Assembly: GCF_030816915.1 (NCBI RefSeq)
Contig: NZ_JAUSYN010000002.1
Span: forward strand, 1,501,501-1,565,500
Length of the DNA: 64,000 nucleotides
Source: Streptomyces sp. B3I8
GTDB taxonomy: Bacteria > Actinomycetota > Actinomycetes > Streptomycetales > Streptomycetaceae
Reading direction: 5' to 3'
Position numbers and translations under genes: made by a program. This document shows positions 31,877-40,105 of the stretch, piece by piece (the first letter of the stretch is position 1; each line of letters starts with the position of its first letter). A model generated the notes under the pieces. The model ran no database searches, was not told where the DNA came from, and was given only the letters and a program-made list of their open reading frames with translations.

Positions 31877-32749
31877 ATGCACGCGCGCGTAGCCGCCGCC
31901 ACGACCACCGCGCTCCTGGGGATGAGCGTCGTCATACTGCCCCCGTCCCACGCCGGGGCCTCGGAGCACGACGCCCCCGTGATCGTGGCCCACCGGGGCG
32001 CCTCCGGCTACGCGCCGGAGAACACCCTGCCCGCCGTCGACAAGGCCGCCGCGATGGGGTTCGACTGGGTGGAGAACGACGTCCAGCGCACCAAGGACGG
32101 CCGGCTGGTCGTGATCCACGACGACACCCTGGCCCGCACGACCGACGTCGAACAGGTGTACCCCGACCGGGCGCCCTGGAAGGTCGGGGACTTCACCGCG
32201 CGGGAGATCGCCCGGCTGGACGCGGGCGGCTGGTTCGACCACCGGTACGCCGGCACCCGTGTGCCCACGCTGCGCCAGTACATGGACCGGGTCACCCTCC
32301 GCCACCAGAAGCTGGTCCTGGAGATCAAGAATCCCGGGCTGTACCCCGGCATCGCCCGGCAGACCCTGAACACCCTCGCCGACAGGGGCTGGCTCGACTC
32401 CGACCACGTCCGGCGGCGGCTGGTGGTGCAGAGCTTCGACGCGGACACCGTCCGGGCCGTACACGAGCTGCGGCCCGCAGTACGGACCGCCTACCTGGGC
32501 ACACCACGGGTCGCGGACCTGCCCGAGTACGCCGGGTTCACCGACGGCGTCAACGGCGCCCACCCCACGCTGTCGGCCGCGTACGTGTCCCTCGCCCACA
32601 TGCTCCGGGGACCGCATGGCCGCCCGCTGAGGGTGATGGCCTGGACGGTGAACGACGCGGAGACCGCCCGCTGCGTCGCCGGGTACGACGTCGACGGCAT
32701 CATCACCAATGTGCCGGACGTCGTGCGGCGGGCGCTGGCGAAGGACTGA
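31877..32749 (+). CDS. Secreted glycerophosphodiester phosphodiesterase
   Basis: 290 aa, with an N-terminal signal peptide (about 1-28) ending near SHAGASE. The GDPD catalytic motifs are present: AHRGASGYAPENT near 38 and VIHDDTLARTTD near 79, with the metal-binding ENDVQRTKDG between them; WTVNDAETARCVAGYDVDGI marks the C-terminus. It hydrolyses glycerophosphodiesters outside the cell to glycerol-3-phosphate and an alcohol, usually for phosphate or carbon scavenging. GAGGAG lies 5 nt upstream of the ATG. Confidence 0.9.
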   Translation: MHARVAAATTTALLGMSVVILPPSHAGASEHDAPVIVAHRGASGYAPENTLPAVDKAAAMGFDWVENDVQRTKDGRLVVIHDDTLARTTDVEQVYPDRAPWKVGDFTAREIARLDAGGWFDHRYAGTRVPTLRQYMDRVTLRHQKLVLEIKNPGLYPGIARQTLNTLADRGWLDSDHVRRRLVVQSFDADTVRAVHELRPAVRTAYLGTPRVADLPEYAGFTDGVNGAHPTLSAAYVSLAHMLRGPHGRPLRVMAWTVNDAETARCVAGYDVDGIITNVPDVVRRALAKD

Positions 32750-32780
32750 GCCGTCACCGGCGCCGCCCGTGCCGGGGGCG

Positions 32781-32803
32781 TTGTCAGTGGTGCGCCGTAC
32801 CGT
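32781..32803 (+). promoter_or_regulatory. RecA-NDp/PafBC-type promoter of ogt
   Basis: TTGTCAGTG, 8 nt, then TACCGT: a full consensus match, 6 nt before the ogt ATG. Confidence 0.88.
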
Positions 32804-32809
32804 GGGCGC

Positions 32810-33364
32810 ATGAACGGTGAGGACGGTGCCCCGCGGCGGGCCTCCTGGACGGTGCTCCGCACGCACATCGGCCCGCTGCTGCTGGCCGCCACCGGGGACG
32901 GCCTGGTGAACGTCGTGTTCCACGCCACGGACACGGTGCGCGACAGGGCACTGGAGCGGCTCTCGGCCCGGTTGGGCGGCGAGCCGCTCCAGGATGCCGC
33001 CGCCCCGCCGCTGGCCGAGGCGATATCCCAGTTCGAGGAGTACTTCGCGGGCCGGCGGCGGGACTTCACACTGCCGCTCGACTGGTCGCTGGTCTCCGGC
33101 TTCTCCCGTCAGGTGCTGCGCGCGCTGGCCTCCCAGGTGCCGTACGGCTCGGTGGTGGGGTACGGCGACCTGGCCCGGCGGGTGGGCCGACCCGGGGCGG
33201 CCCAGGCCGTGGGACTGGCGATGGGCGCCAATCCGCTGCCGGTGGTGGTGCCCTGCCACCGGGTGGTGGAGAGCGACGGCGGCATCGGTGGCTTCGGCGG
33301 CGGGCTGGAGACCAAGCGCACACTGCTGGCGCTGGAAGGGGTACTTCCCCAACCGCTTTTCTGA
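32810..33364 (+). CDS. ogt: Methylated-DNA-[protein]-cysteine S-methyltransferase
   Basis: Suicide repair protein that moves the alkyl group of O6-alkylguanine to its own cysteine. 184 aa with the active-site PCHRVVES motif near residue 148, preceded by the DNA-binding helix (VPYGSVVGYGDLARRVGRPG) near 110 and followed by GIGGFGGGLETKRTLLALEG. The ATG has no ribosome site, and the damage-type promoter ends 6 nt upstream, so a leaderless mRNA is likely. Inducible alkylation repair independent of an Ada-type regulator would follow. Confidence 0.94.
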   Translation: MNGEDGAPRRASWTVLRTHIGPLLLAATGDGLVNVVFHATDTVRDRALERLSARLGGEPLQDAAAPPLAEAISQFEEYFAGRRRDFTLPLDWSLVSGFSRQVLRALASQVPYGSVVGYGDLARRVGRPGAAQAVGLAMGANPLPVVVPCHRVVESDGGIGGFGGGLETKRTLLALEGVLPQPLF

Positions 33365-33442
33365 CCCTCCTCGCGCCCGCACGTTTGGCGGGGTGCGGCG
33401 CCCGCCAGAGATGAGGCAGGAACCGACGACGGGAGGCAGTGC

Positions 33443-34348
33443 GTGTTAGTGGTGTCCGAAGAGGTACGGGAAGCGCTCGTCGCGGGCCGGCCGGTGGTCG
33501 CGCTGGAGTCCACCATCATCGCGCACGGGCTGCCGCGCCCGCGCAACCTGCGCGTCGCGCACGAGTTGGAGGACCTGGTGCGCGCGGGCGGCGCGACCCC
33601 GGCCACCGTCGCCGTGCTCGACGGGCAGCCGCACGTCGGTCTGGACAAGGACCAGTTGGAGCGGATCGCCCACGAGGACGGCATCCGCAAACTGGGCCAC
33701 CGGGACCTGCCCCTCACGGTCGCGGCCGGCGCGAGCGGCGCCACAACGGTGTCCGCCACGGCTCTCCTCGCCTCACTCGCGGGCGTACGGGTGTTCGCCA
33801 CCGGAGGTCTGGGCGGGGTGCACCGGGAGTGGACGGTGACGCAGGACGAGTCGGCGGACCTGGCGCTGCTGGCGCGGACCCGGATCACCGTGGTGTGCGC
33901 GGGCGTGAAGTCGATCCTGGACGTCCCGGCGACCCTGCAGCGGCTGGAGACCCTGGGCGTCTCGGTGGCCGGGTACGGCACGGACCGGTTCCCCGGCTTC
34001 TACCTGTCCGACTCGGGCCACACCGTCGACTGGCGGCTGGACTCCCCGGAGGAGGTCGCGGCGGTGATGCGGGCCCAGACCTCGCTGCGCGGGCCCGCCT
34101 CGGCGCTGATCGTGGCCAATCCGGTCCCGGAGGAGGAGCAGCTCGATCCCGCACTGCACGCGCGTGTGCTGGCCGACGCGCTGCGGGCGTGCGAGACGCG
34201 GGGCGTGACCGGGCAGGCGGTCACGCCCTTCCTCCTGGACCACTTGGTACGGCACACCGACGGCGCCTCACTCGCCGCCAACCTGGCGGCGGTGCGGGGC
34301 AATGTGCGGCTCGCGGCCCGGATCGCCTCGGTCTGGGCCGGGGCGTGA
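33443..34348 (+). CDS. psuG: Pseudouridine-5'-phosphate glycosidase
   Basis: Cleaves pseudouridine-5'-phosphate to uracil and ribose-5-phosphate. 301 aa with family stretches ALESTIIAHGLPRP near 20, GASGATTVSATALLA near 95, FATGGLGGVHR near 115, and DYR-like YGTDRFPGFYL near 178. The GTG start has GGGAGG 6 nt upstream. Codon 2 is TTA, the rare leucine codon read by the bldA tRNA, so translation may depend on development. GTG codons 3 and 4 are alternative starts that would skip it but are badly spaced. Its stop overlaps the kinase gene as GTGA. Confidence 0.93.
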   Translation: MLVVSEEVREALVAGRPVVALESTIIAHGLPRPRNLRVAHELEDLVRAGGATPATVAVLDGQPHVGLDKDQLERIAHEDGIRKLGHRDLPLTVAAGASGATTVSATALLASLAGVRVFATGGLGGVHREWTVTQDESADLALLARTRITVVCAGVKSILDVPATLQRLETLGVSVAGYGTDRFPGFYLSDSGHTVDWRLDSPEEVAAVMRAQTSLRGPASALIVANPVPEEEQLDPALHARVLADALRACETRGVTGQAVTPFLLDHLVRHTDGASLAANLAAVRGNVRLAARIASVWAGA

Positions 34349-35313
34349 GCGGTCGGACCGGACGCGCGGACGGCACGATCAGGGGGGTGGGGGAAGGGAA
34401 CTCATGCGGGGCGTTGCTGGTCGTCGGTGACGTGGTGACGGACGTCGTGGTCCGGCATCGGGGGCCGCCTGCGCCCGGCACCGACACGGCCGCCGTGATC
34501 CGGACCGTGCCGGGCGGAGCGGGCGCCAACGTGGCGTGCTGGGCCGCACGCTGGGGCCCGGCCGACGTACGGCTGCTGGGCAGGGTGGGAAGCGAGTCGG
34601 CCGCCTGGCACGCGCGCGAGCTGACGGCGTGCGGGGTGCGGCCCCGGCTCGTCATCGACCCGGACGCGCCGACAGGGACCGTGATCTGCCTGGTGGACAC
34701 GGATGCCTCCGCGGAACGCACGTTCCTCACGGACAGCGGGGCCTCGTTGCGGCTGGCGCCCGAGGACTGGTCACCGACGTTGCTCGACGGCGTGGCGCGA
34801 CTGCACCTGTCGGGTTATCTGCTCTTCTCCGCTCCGGGCGAGGCACTGGTGACGGCGGCAGTCGCGGACGCCCGGGCACGAGGAGTGCCGGTCAGCCTCG
34901 ATCCCGCGTCGGCGGGGTTCCTCACCGCGCTGGGAGTAGACCGGTTCCTGACGCTGACCGAGGGCGTCGACGTCCTGCTGCCCAGCCGGGACGAGGCCTG
35001 TCTGCTGACCGGGCGGTCCGATCCGGAGGAGGCGGCGGTCGCGCTGAGCCGCCGGTTCCCGCTGGTCGTGGCCAAGCGGGGAGCACGGGGCGCGCTGGTG
35101 GCCGCGTCGGGAGCCGTACGGGGCCGGGTCCGGGCGCTGCCCGCCGCCGTCCGGGACACCACGGGCGCGGGGGACGCCTTCACCGGAGCGTTTCTCGCCG
35201 CCCTGCTGACGGGTGCGGATCCGGTGGCGGCGGCGCGGGAGGGCTGCCGGGCCGGGGCCCTGGCCGTGGGCGAGGTGGGCGGACGGCCACCGGGCGAGGG
35301 CCGGGCGGGGTGA
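34345..35313 (+). CDS. psuK: PfkB-family kinase, probable pseudouridine kinase
   Basis: 322-aa ribokinase-fold kinase. Motifs: GGAGANVACWAARWG near 54, and the catalytic DTTGAGDAFTGAFLAALL near 271. The GTG start overlaps the psuG stop as GTGA; the protein core begins about 22 residues in (GALLVVGDVVTDVVV), and a second GTG at 34387 is possible. Coupling to psuG strongly suggests it makes pseudouridine-5'-phosphate for that enzyme, completing a pseudouridine salvage pair, although the kinase sequence alone does not prove the substrate. Confidence 0.82.
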   Translation: MSGRTGRADGTIRGVGEGNSCGALLVVGDVVTDVVVRHRGPPAPGTDTAAVIRTVPGGAGANVACWAARWGPADVRLLGRVGSESAAWHARELTACGVRPRLVIDPDAPTGTVICLVDTDASAERTFLTDSGASLRLAPEDWSPTLLDGVARLHLSGYLLFSAPGEALVTAAVADARARGVPVSLDPASAGFLTALGVDRFLTLTEGVDVLLPSRDEACLLTGRSDPEEAAVALSRRFPLVVAKRGARGALVAASGAVRGRVRALPAAVRDTTGAGDAFTGAFLAALLTGADPVAAAREGCRAGALAVGEVGGRPPGEGRAG

Positions 35314-35336
35314 ACCCCCCGCGACCGGGCTGCGGC

Positions 35337-36131
35337 CTACTCCCTGCGCCCCCAGGTCGAGATCATCGGGGACGTGGCCAGGTCCATCGTCCCGGTAGCG
35401 AGGTTGGCGAGATGCCGGTCGATCTCCTCGTCGGTGGCCAGTCCGGCGGCGACGAGGCGGTCGCGGACCTGACGGACCGTGGCCGCCTCGAGGTCCGTGC
35501 AGGCGGGCGAGGTGATCGGGAAGTACGCGTCCGCCTGGACTTCCTTCAGCCCGGCCTCCCGCAGCAGCCGCGGCAGCCTGCGCCCGTAAGACAGATCGGC
35601 GCCGCGTTCGGCGAGCAGCGAGCGGAAGCCCCTGCGCAGCCTGTTGGCGAGTTCCTGCGCGGGACCGTACTCGTCGGGGCACAGCAGTGGCTGCAGCGCG
35701 GGGTCGGCATCCTCGACGAGCAGGTGTCCGCCGGGGCGCAGGGAGTCGATCATCGCGCGCAGGGCGCGGTCCCGGTCGGGCACGTGCACCAGGACGAGCC
35801 GGGCGTGCACCAGGTCGAAACCGTCGCCGGGCGGTTCCTCGGCGCCCACGTCGTGGGTACGCACCTCGATCGGGTGCCGGGCGGCCGCGGTGGCCCAGGA
35901 GGTGTCGATGTCGGTGGCGACGACCCTGCCGGACGGGCCGGTCCGTTCGGCCATCCAGGAGATCACCGAGGTGCCGCCGGCGCCGACCTCCCAGCAGCGC
36001 CATCCGGGCCCGATGCCGAGGTTCTCCATGTGCCGGAAAGTGCCGGGGTCGAACAGGGTGGCGAGCGCGGCGAAACGTCGGCCCGCCTCCGTCTGGCCGT
36101 TGCCGAGGAGGTATCCGTCGGTTCGCTTCAT
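35337..36131 (-). CDS. SAM-dependent methyltransferase, class I
   Basis: 264 aa from the ATG giving MKRTDGYLLGNGQTEAGRRF; an ATG 12 codons upstream is the alternative. The Rossmann SAM site is WEVGAGGTSVISWMAE near residue 46, with VVATDID near 71 as the acidic strand-2 end and FDLVHARLVLVHVPDRDRAL near 104 as motif II. Unknown substrate. It is convergent with the psuG-psuK pair and divergent from corA, so the context gives no further clue. Confidence 0.82.
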   Translation of the reverse strand: MKRTDGYLLGNGQTEAGRRFAALATLFDPGTFRHMENLGIGPGWRCWEVGAGGTSVISWMAERTGPSGRVVATDIDTSWATAAARHPIEVRTHDVGAEEPPGDGFDLVHARLVLVHVPDRDRALRAMIDSLRPGGHLLVEDADPALQPLLCPDEYGPAQELANRLRRGFRSLLAERGADLSYGRRLPRLLREAGLKEVQADAYFPITSPACTDLEAATVRQVRDRLVAAGLATDEEIDRHLANLATGTMDLATSPMISTWGRRE

Positions 36132-36390
36132 GCCGGCGATGATCCCAGCCGGCCGACTCGCGGGCACGGGGAGGGGCGCCGACGAGGGTTGCGGCCCGCG
36201 GCCGACCGCCCTCGGCCCTCCTCGGCTGCCGTCGACCGTCGCCGCCCGACCGTGTCACGGGAGCGCAACAGCTGCCGCACAGAAGCGGAATGACAGTTAT
36301 CCACAGGCTTGCACGGTGATTCGGGAGTGCTGGCAGACTTGCCGCGGCGACGCGAAGTGCGACGCGAGCGAGCCGTACGGGGAGAACCAC

Positions 36391-37518
36391 ATGTCCATGG
36401 CGGGGAATCTGCGGAAGGTCACGGGCCTCGACAGGGTCGGGGGGCTGCGCAGGATGGCCGGGCTGACGCGGCGGCGCCGACGGGTCGACCTGAGCCATCC
36501 CGTCCGGTCGCCGCTGGGCTCCGCGGTCGTGAACTGCGTGGCGTACCGCGAAGGCGTGCGCATCCCCGGCGGGCGGGACCTGGCAGAGACGGTGGAGCGG
36601 GCAGGCCGCGGCGACGGCGGCTTCGTCTGGCTGGGCCTGCATGAACCGACGGACCGGGAGTTCGCCGGCATCGCCGAACTCTTCGGCCTGCACCCGCTGG
36701 CGGTCGAGGACGCGGTGGAGGCCCACCAGCGCCCGAAGCTGGAGCGGTACGGGGACACGCTGTTCGCGGTGTTCAAGACGGTCTGCTACGTCGAGCACAA
36801 GGAGCTGACCGCGACGAGCGAGGTGGTGGAGACCGGCGAGCTCATGGTCTTCGTCGGCCCCTCCTTCGTGATCACGGTCCGGCACGGGATGCACGGTTCA
36901 CTGGGACCGATGCGCGAGGAGTTGGAGGCCGACCCGCGGCAGCTCGCCAAGGGCCCGGCCGCGGTGCTGCACGCGGTCGCGGACCACGTGGTCGACGACT
37001 ACCTGAGTGTCACCGACGCGGTGCAGGAGGACATCGACGAGGTCGAGACCGACGTCTTCGCGGAGAACGGCGCCCGGGCGGATCCGGGACGGATCTACCA
37101 GCTCAAGCGCGAGCTCCTCGAACTGAAGCGGGCGGTGATACCGCTCGACCGGCCGGTGCAGGAGCTGGCCACCCGGCCGAGCCGCATGATCGACCCGGAG
37201 ATACAGGCGTACTTCCGGGACGTCTCGGACCATCTGCAGCGGGCCAAGGAGCAGATATCCGCGTTCGACGAACTGCTCAACTCGATCCTGCAGGCGCATC
37301 TCGCCCAGGTCAGCGTCGCGCAGAACGAGGACATGCGGAAGATCACGGCCTGGGCGGCACTGATCGCGATACCGACGATGGTGTGCGGCGTGTACGGCAT
37401 GAACTTCGACCACATGCCGGAGCTGCACTGGCGGTTCGGCTACCCGCTCGCGCTGGCCGTGGTGGGGGTGGCCTGCCTGGTCCTGCACCGGGGGTTCAAA
37501 CGCAACGGCTGGCTGTGA
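36391..37518 (+). CDS. corA: CorA-family divalent cation transporter
   Basis: 375-aa magnesium/cobalt channel of the CorA family. A long soluble N-terminal domain with a coiled, charged stretch (about 205-300) precedes two C-terminal membrane helices. The pore signature YGMNF near 336 is intact and follows ITAWAALIAIPTMVCGV. A GGGGAG ribosome site is 6 nt upstream of the ATG; the frame is open far upstream but overlaps the divergent methyltransferase. Confidence 0.93.
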   Translation: MSMAGNLRKVTGLDRVGGLRRMAGLTRRRRRVDLSHPVRSPLGSAVVNCVAYREGVRIPGGRDLAETVERAGRGDGGFVWLGLHEPTDREFAGIAELFGLHPLAVEDAVEAHQRPKLERYGDTLFAVFKTVCYVEHKELTATSEVVETGELMVFVGPSFVITVRHGMHGSLGPMREELEADPRQLAKGPAAVLHAVADHVVDDYLSVTDAVQEDIDEVETDVFAENGARADPGRIYQLKRELLELKRAVIPLDRPVQELATRPSRMIDPEIQAYFRDVSDHLQRAKEQISAFDELLNSILQAHLAQVSVAQNEDMRKITAWAALIAIPTMVCGVYGMNFDHMPELHWRFGYPLALAVVGVACLVLHRGFKRNGWL

Positions 37519-37597
37519 CCCGGGTACGGCCGGCCGCGGGGCGCCCGGACCTACCCGGCTGGTCGCCGTCGCTCGGCCGCACCCGGTCCCGCAGTCG

Positions 37598-37671
37598 GTC
37601 GGCCGTAGTCGCTCGGCCGACGCTTCCGCCCGCTGCGGTCACCCGACCGTGCCGGGTCGGCCGTAGCCGCT
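37598..37671. repeat. 16-bp near-perfect direct repeat in the corA 3' gap
   Basis: GTCGGCCGTAGTCGCT (37598-37613) and GTCGGCCGTAGCCGCT (37656-37671) lie 58 bp apart between the convergent corA and kinase-like genes. The 214-bp gap also has many TCGGCCG words. Confidence 0.5.
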
Positions 37672-37732
37672 GGGTCGGGCCCGGTCGGCCGGGGTGGCTT
37701 CGCCCCGCTCCGCCCGCGCGGGCCGTCTTCTC

Positions 37733-38380
37733 TCAGCCGGTGCCGTTCCACGCCGGGTGCCGGGGGTCGTCCGCGCGGACCAGTACGTCGACGGTGCCGG
37801 CCGGGTCCGTCTCGGCCGCGTAGCGCGCGTGGGCGGGCAGGGTCCAGTGCTCGGCCTCGGGTGTGCGGCGGCGCAGTGCGCCGGCGGAGAGGAGGACGTG
37901 GACGGTCAGATCGAACGGGAACCAGTGGCGCAGCAGGAAGGGGCCGTGCAGCAGGAGCACCCCGCCGGGCGGGAGCGACACGTAGGGGCTGCGGGTGGCC
38001 CGGTCGGTGGCCGGATCCCGCAGATCGGGCAGGACGCGGCCGCCGGCGCCGGGTTCGAGGGGCCCGAACACCTCGCGCCACAGGGCGCCGGTGTCGAGCC
38101 AGCCGTCGTAGTAGGAGTCGGGGTCGTGGTGTCCATGTTCGAGCCGTAGTGAGGCGGGGCGCCAGAACCCTTCCGCGGCGACGACGAGGGACGGACGGCC
38201 GCGCGCCCGGAGCGCCTCGCCGACGCGCTCGGCGAGCGCGCCGGGCCGCGCGGCCGGAGCTCCGTCCACCGCGACGCGCGGCCAGGAGCCGCCGTCTTCC
38301 GGCTTCAGGTCGAGCAGACGGTCGGCGAGCGCCTCGGCGAGGCGCTCCCAGGTGATCGCTTCGAGTCGCACACGGCCCAT
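37733..38380 (-). CDS. Uridine kinase-like protein
   Basis: 215 aa from the ATG giving MGRVRLEAITWERLAEALAD. The fold pattern is that of nucleoside kinases: a first strand VAVDGAP, a DPDSYYDGWLDTGALWREV segment near 117-136 like uridine kinase substrate regions, and GVLLLHGPFLLRHWF near 164. The place of Walker A reads DGAPAARPGALA, lacking the GKS/T lysine, so ATP binding is uncertain; the family may be catalytically altered. It is convergent with corA. Confidence 0.68.
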   Translation of the reverse strand: MGRVRLEAITWERLAEALADRLLDLKPEDGGSWPRVAVDGAPAARPGALAERVGEALRARGRPSLVVAAEGFWRPASLRLEHGHHDPDSYYDGWLDTGALWREVFGPLEPGAGGRVLPDLRDPATDRATRSPYVSLPPGGVLLLHGPFLLRHWFPFDLTVHVLLSAGALRRRTPEAEHWTLPAHARYAAETDPAGTVDVLVRADDPRHPAWNGTG

Positions 38381-38467
38381 GATGCCCCGCCGGCACGGCA
38401 CGCCCGAGCGCGCCCCGAAGGGCAGAGCCATACGGGGGCGGGGGCGGCCGGGCCGGTGGTGCACGCG

Positions 38468-38491
38468 GTGTTCCGGCGGGTGTTCCGGCGG
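38468..38491. repeat. 12-bp perfect tandem duplication
   Basis: GTGTTCCGGCGG occurs twice in the 301-bp gap 38381-38681. The rest of the gap has an A/T-richer patch near 38495-38530 with ATCGT/ACGAT arms, and no gene I can support. Confidence 0.7.
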
Positions 38492-38681
38492 GTCAACTCA
38501 ACATCGTTTAGCAGCAGACGATCAGTCAAAGCGGCGAAGGAAGCGATCGGGGTGGTGCGACGGCTCGTGATCAGCGTGAGTGGGCTGATCGGGAGGGACG
38601 GGATGATCAGGCAGGGTCCCGGGGCAACGGCCGGGCCGGTGTCCGTCGGGAAGGCCGTCGGCGGGGCCTTCGGGACGCACG

Positions 38682-38984
38682 TCAGGAGAGGAGGAAGTCG
38701 GCCTCACCCGCCTTCGCTCCCTGGATGAAGGCGGTCATCTCGGCGGAGGTGTAGATCAGCGCGGGTCCGTCGGGGTCCGTGGACTGGCGGACGGCTATGC
38801 GGCCGTCGGAGAGCTTCATGGCCTCCAGGCAGTTGCCTCCGTTCCCGCCGCTCCACGGCTTGTGCCAGCCCTCACTGCCCAGTTCCCGCGCGGGCATGCC
38901 GTTGTAGACGCGCCGGGTCAGGGAGCCGGCCGCGGTGCGGCGGTCCTGCTTGATGTTGACGCGGTCGTGTGTGATGCGGTCCAT
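38682..38984 (-). CDS. DUF397 protein of a WhiJ/AbaA-type cluster
   Basis: 100-aa DUF397 protein. The domain is seen in the GSEGWHKPWSGGNGGNCLEAMK segment, which matches the family pattern (S-x-x-x-GxNCVEVA), and in VRQSTDPDGPALIYTSAEMTAFIQGAKAGEADFLL. Such small proteins lie next to XRE regulators in many copies in Streptomyces and are thought to act with them in developmental control. The ATG follows the XRE stop directly, and its AAGGAG ribosome site lies inside the XRE gene, so the two are coupled. Confidence 0.9.
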   Translation of the reverse strand: MDRITHDRVNIKQDRRTAAGSLTRRVYNGMPARELGSEGWHKPWSGGNGGNCLEAMKLSDGRIAVRQSTDPDGPALIYTSAEMTAFIQGAKAGEADFLLS

Positions 38985-39845
38985 TCACAGCTCCTTGCGA
39001 AGATCCTCGAGGATCTTCTTCGTGCCTTGTGCCGTGGCGGCCTGGGCCGCCATGCGGTCCATGACCTCGAGGTGGGTAGCCACCTCGGAGCGCGAGTCGA
39101 GGTAGACCGCGCCGGTCAGGTACTCGCTGTAGACCATGTCCGGGAGTTCCGGCATGGCGAACCGGAAGAGGACGAACGGCCCGTAGGTGCCCGGGTGCGG
39201 TCCCGAGGAGAACGGGATCACCTGGAGCGTCACGTTGGACAGCTCGCCGAGTTCGAGCAGCTTGTCGATCTGGGCGCGCATCACCTCCGGGGTGCCGACG
39301 GGTCGGCGCAGTACGGTCTCGTCCATCACGGCCCAGAAGTGGGGCGCGTCCTCGCGGGTGAGCAGCTGCTGACGGCGCAAGCGCACCGCCACGTGCCGCG
39401 AGATCTCCTCCGGGTTGGTCTGGCCGACGGCGCCCGACTTCAGGACGCCGCGGGCGTAGTCCTCGGTCTGTACCAGGCCGGGGACGAAATGGGGTTCGTA
39501 CGAGCGGATGAGGGCCGCGGCCCCCTCCAGGCTGACGTACATCGAGAACCAGCCCGGCAGGATGTCGTGGTAGCGCTGCCACCAGCCGGGCTTGTTGGCG
39601 TCCTCGGCGAGCCGGACGAACGCCTGGGCCTCCTCCTCCTCGACCCCGTACGCCTGCAGCAGGAGCTGAAGGTACGGGATCTTGAGAGCGACCTCGGCGG
39701 TCTCCATGCGGCGAACGGTGGCGGGCGCGACGCGCAGGATGCGCGCGGCCTCCTCACGCTTGAGGTGCGCACGTTCCCGCAGGTCGAGCAGGCGCCGGCC
39801 GAGGACGACCTGTCCGACCGTCGGCGCGGACCGCGGTTCGCTCAT
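38985..39845 (-). CDS. XRE-family regulator with DUF5753 (WhiJ-like)
   Basis: 286 aa from the ATG giving MSEPRSAPTVGQVVLGRRLL, with an AGGGGG ribosome site. Residues about 12-72 are a Cro/C1-type helix-turn-helix (LRERAHLKREEAARILRVAP / RRMETAEVALKIPYLQLLL). The rest is the DUF5753 ligand or partner domain (SYEPHFVPGLVQTEDYARGV; LQVIPFSSGPHPGTYGPFVL). Together with the DUF397 gene downstream and the divergent HATPase it forms the WhiJ/AbaA-type set known to influence Streptomyces development and antibiotic production. Confidence 0.92.
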   Translation of the reverse strand: MSEPRSAPTVGQVVLGRRLLDLRERAHLKREEAARILRVAPATVRRMETAEVALKIPYLQLLLQAYGVEEEEAQAFVRLAEDANKPGWWQRYHDILPGWFSMYVSLEGAAALIRSYEPHFVPGLVQTEDYARGVLKSGAVGQTNPEEISRHVAVRLRRQQLLTREDAPHFWAVMDETVLRRPVGTPEVMRAQIDKLLELGELSNVTLQVIPFSSGPHPGTYGPFVLFRFAMPELPDMVYSEYLTGAVYLDSRSEVATHLEVMDRMAAQAATAQGTKKILEDLRKEL

Positions 39846-40053
39846 CTCGCCCCCTCTTCCTGGTCCGGACAGGCCGGGCGGCGCCTTTCGGAGACCTCCC
39901 CGCTCTTGTTCGAACGATGGGTCGAAACGGTCCTCCGGGCGGGAAAGCAACGCTCCATGCCCGCGTGACCACGTTCCGTGCAGAGGTTCCAACTGGCGCC
40001 GCTCGGCGTGCTGTTGCGAGCAGTGTGCCACGCCCTCTTCGAAGCGCACACAG

Positions 40054-40074
40054 CACTCTGCAATTTTCAGAGTG
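40054..40074. promoter_or_regulatory. Candidate operator of the XRE/HATPase divergon
   Basis: CACTCTG and CAGAGTG form a 7-bp perfect inverted repeat around an A/T-rich centre (CAATTTT), in the region between the divergent XRE and HATPase genes. A half-like copy (ACTCTTGCCAAGTG) follows. Position and symmetry fit a site for the XRE regulator. Confidence 0.55.
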
Positions 40075-40105
40075 ACTCTTGCCAAGTGCATCCGACGGGG
40101 AGATA

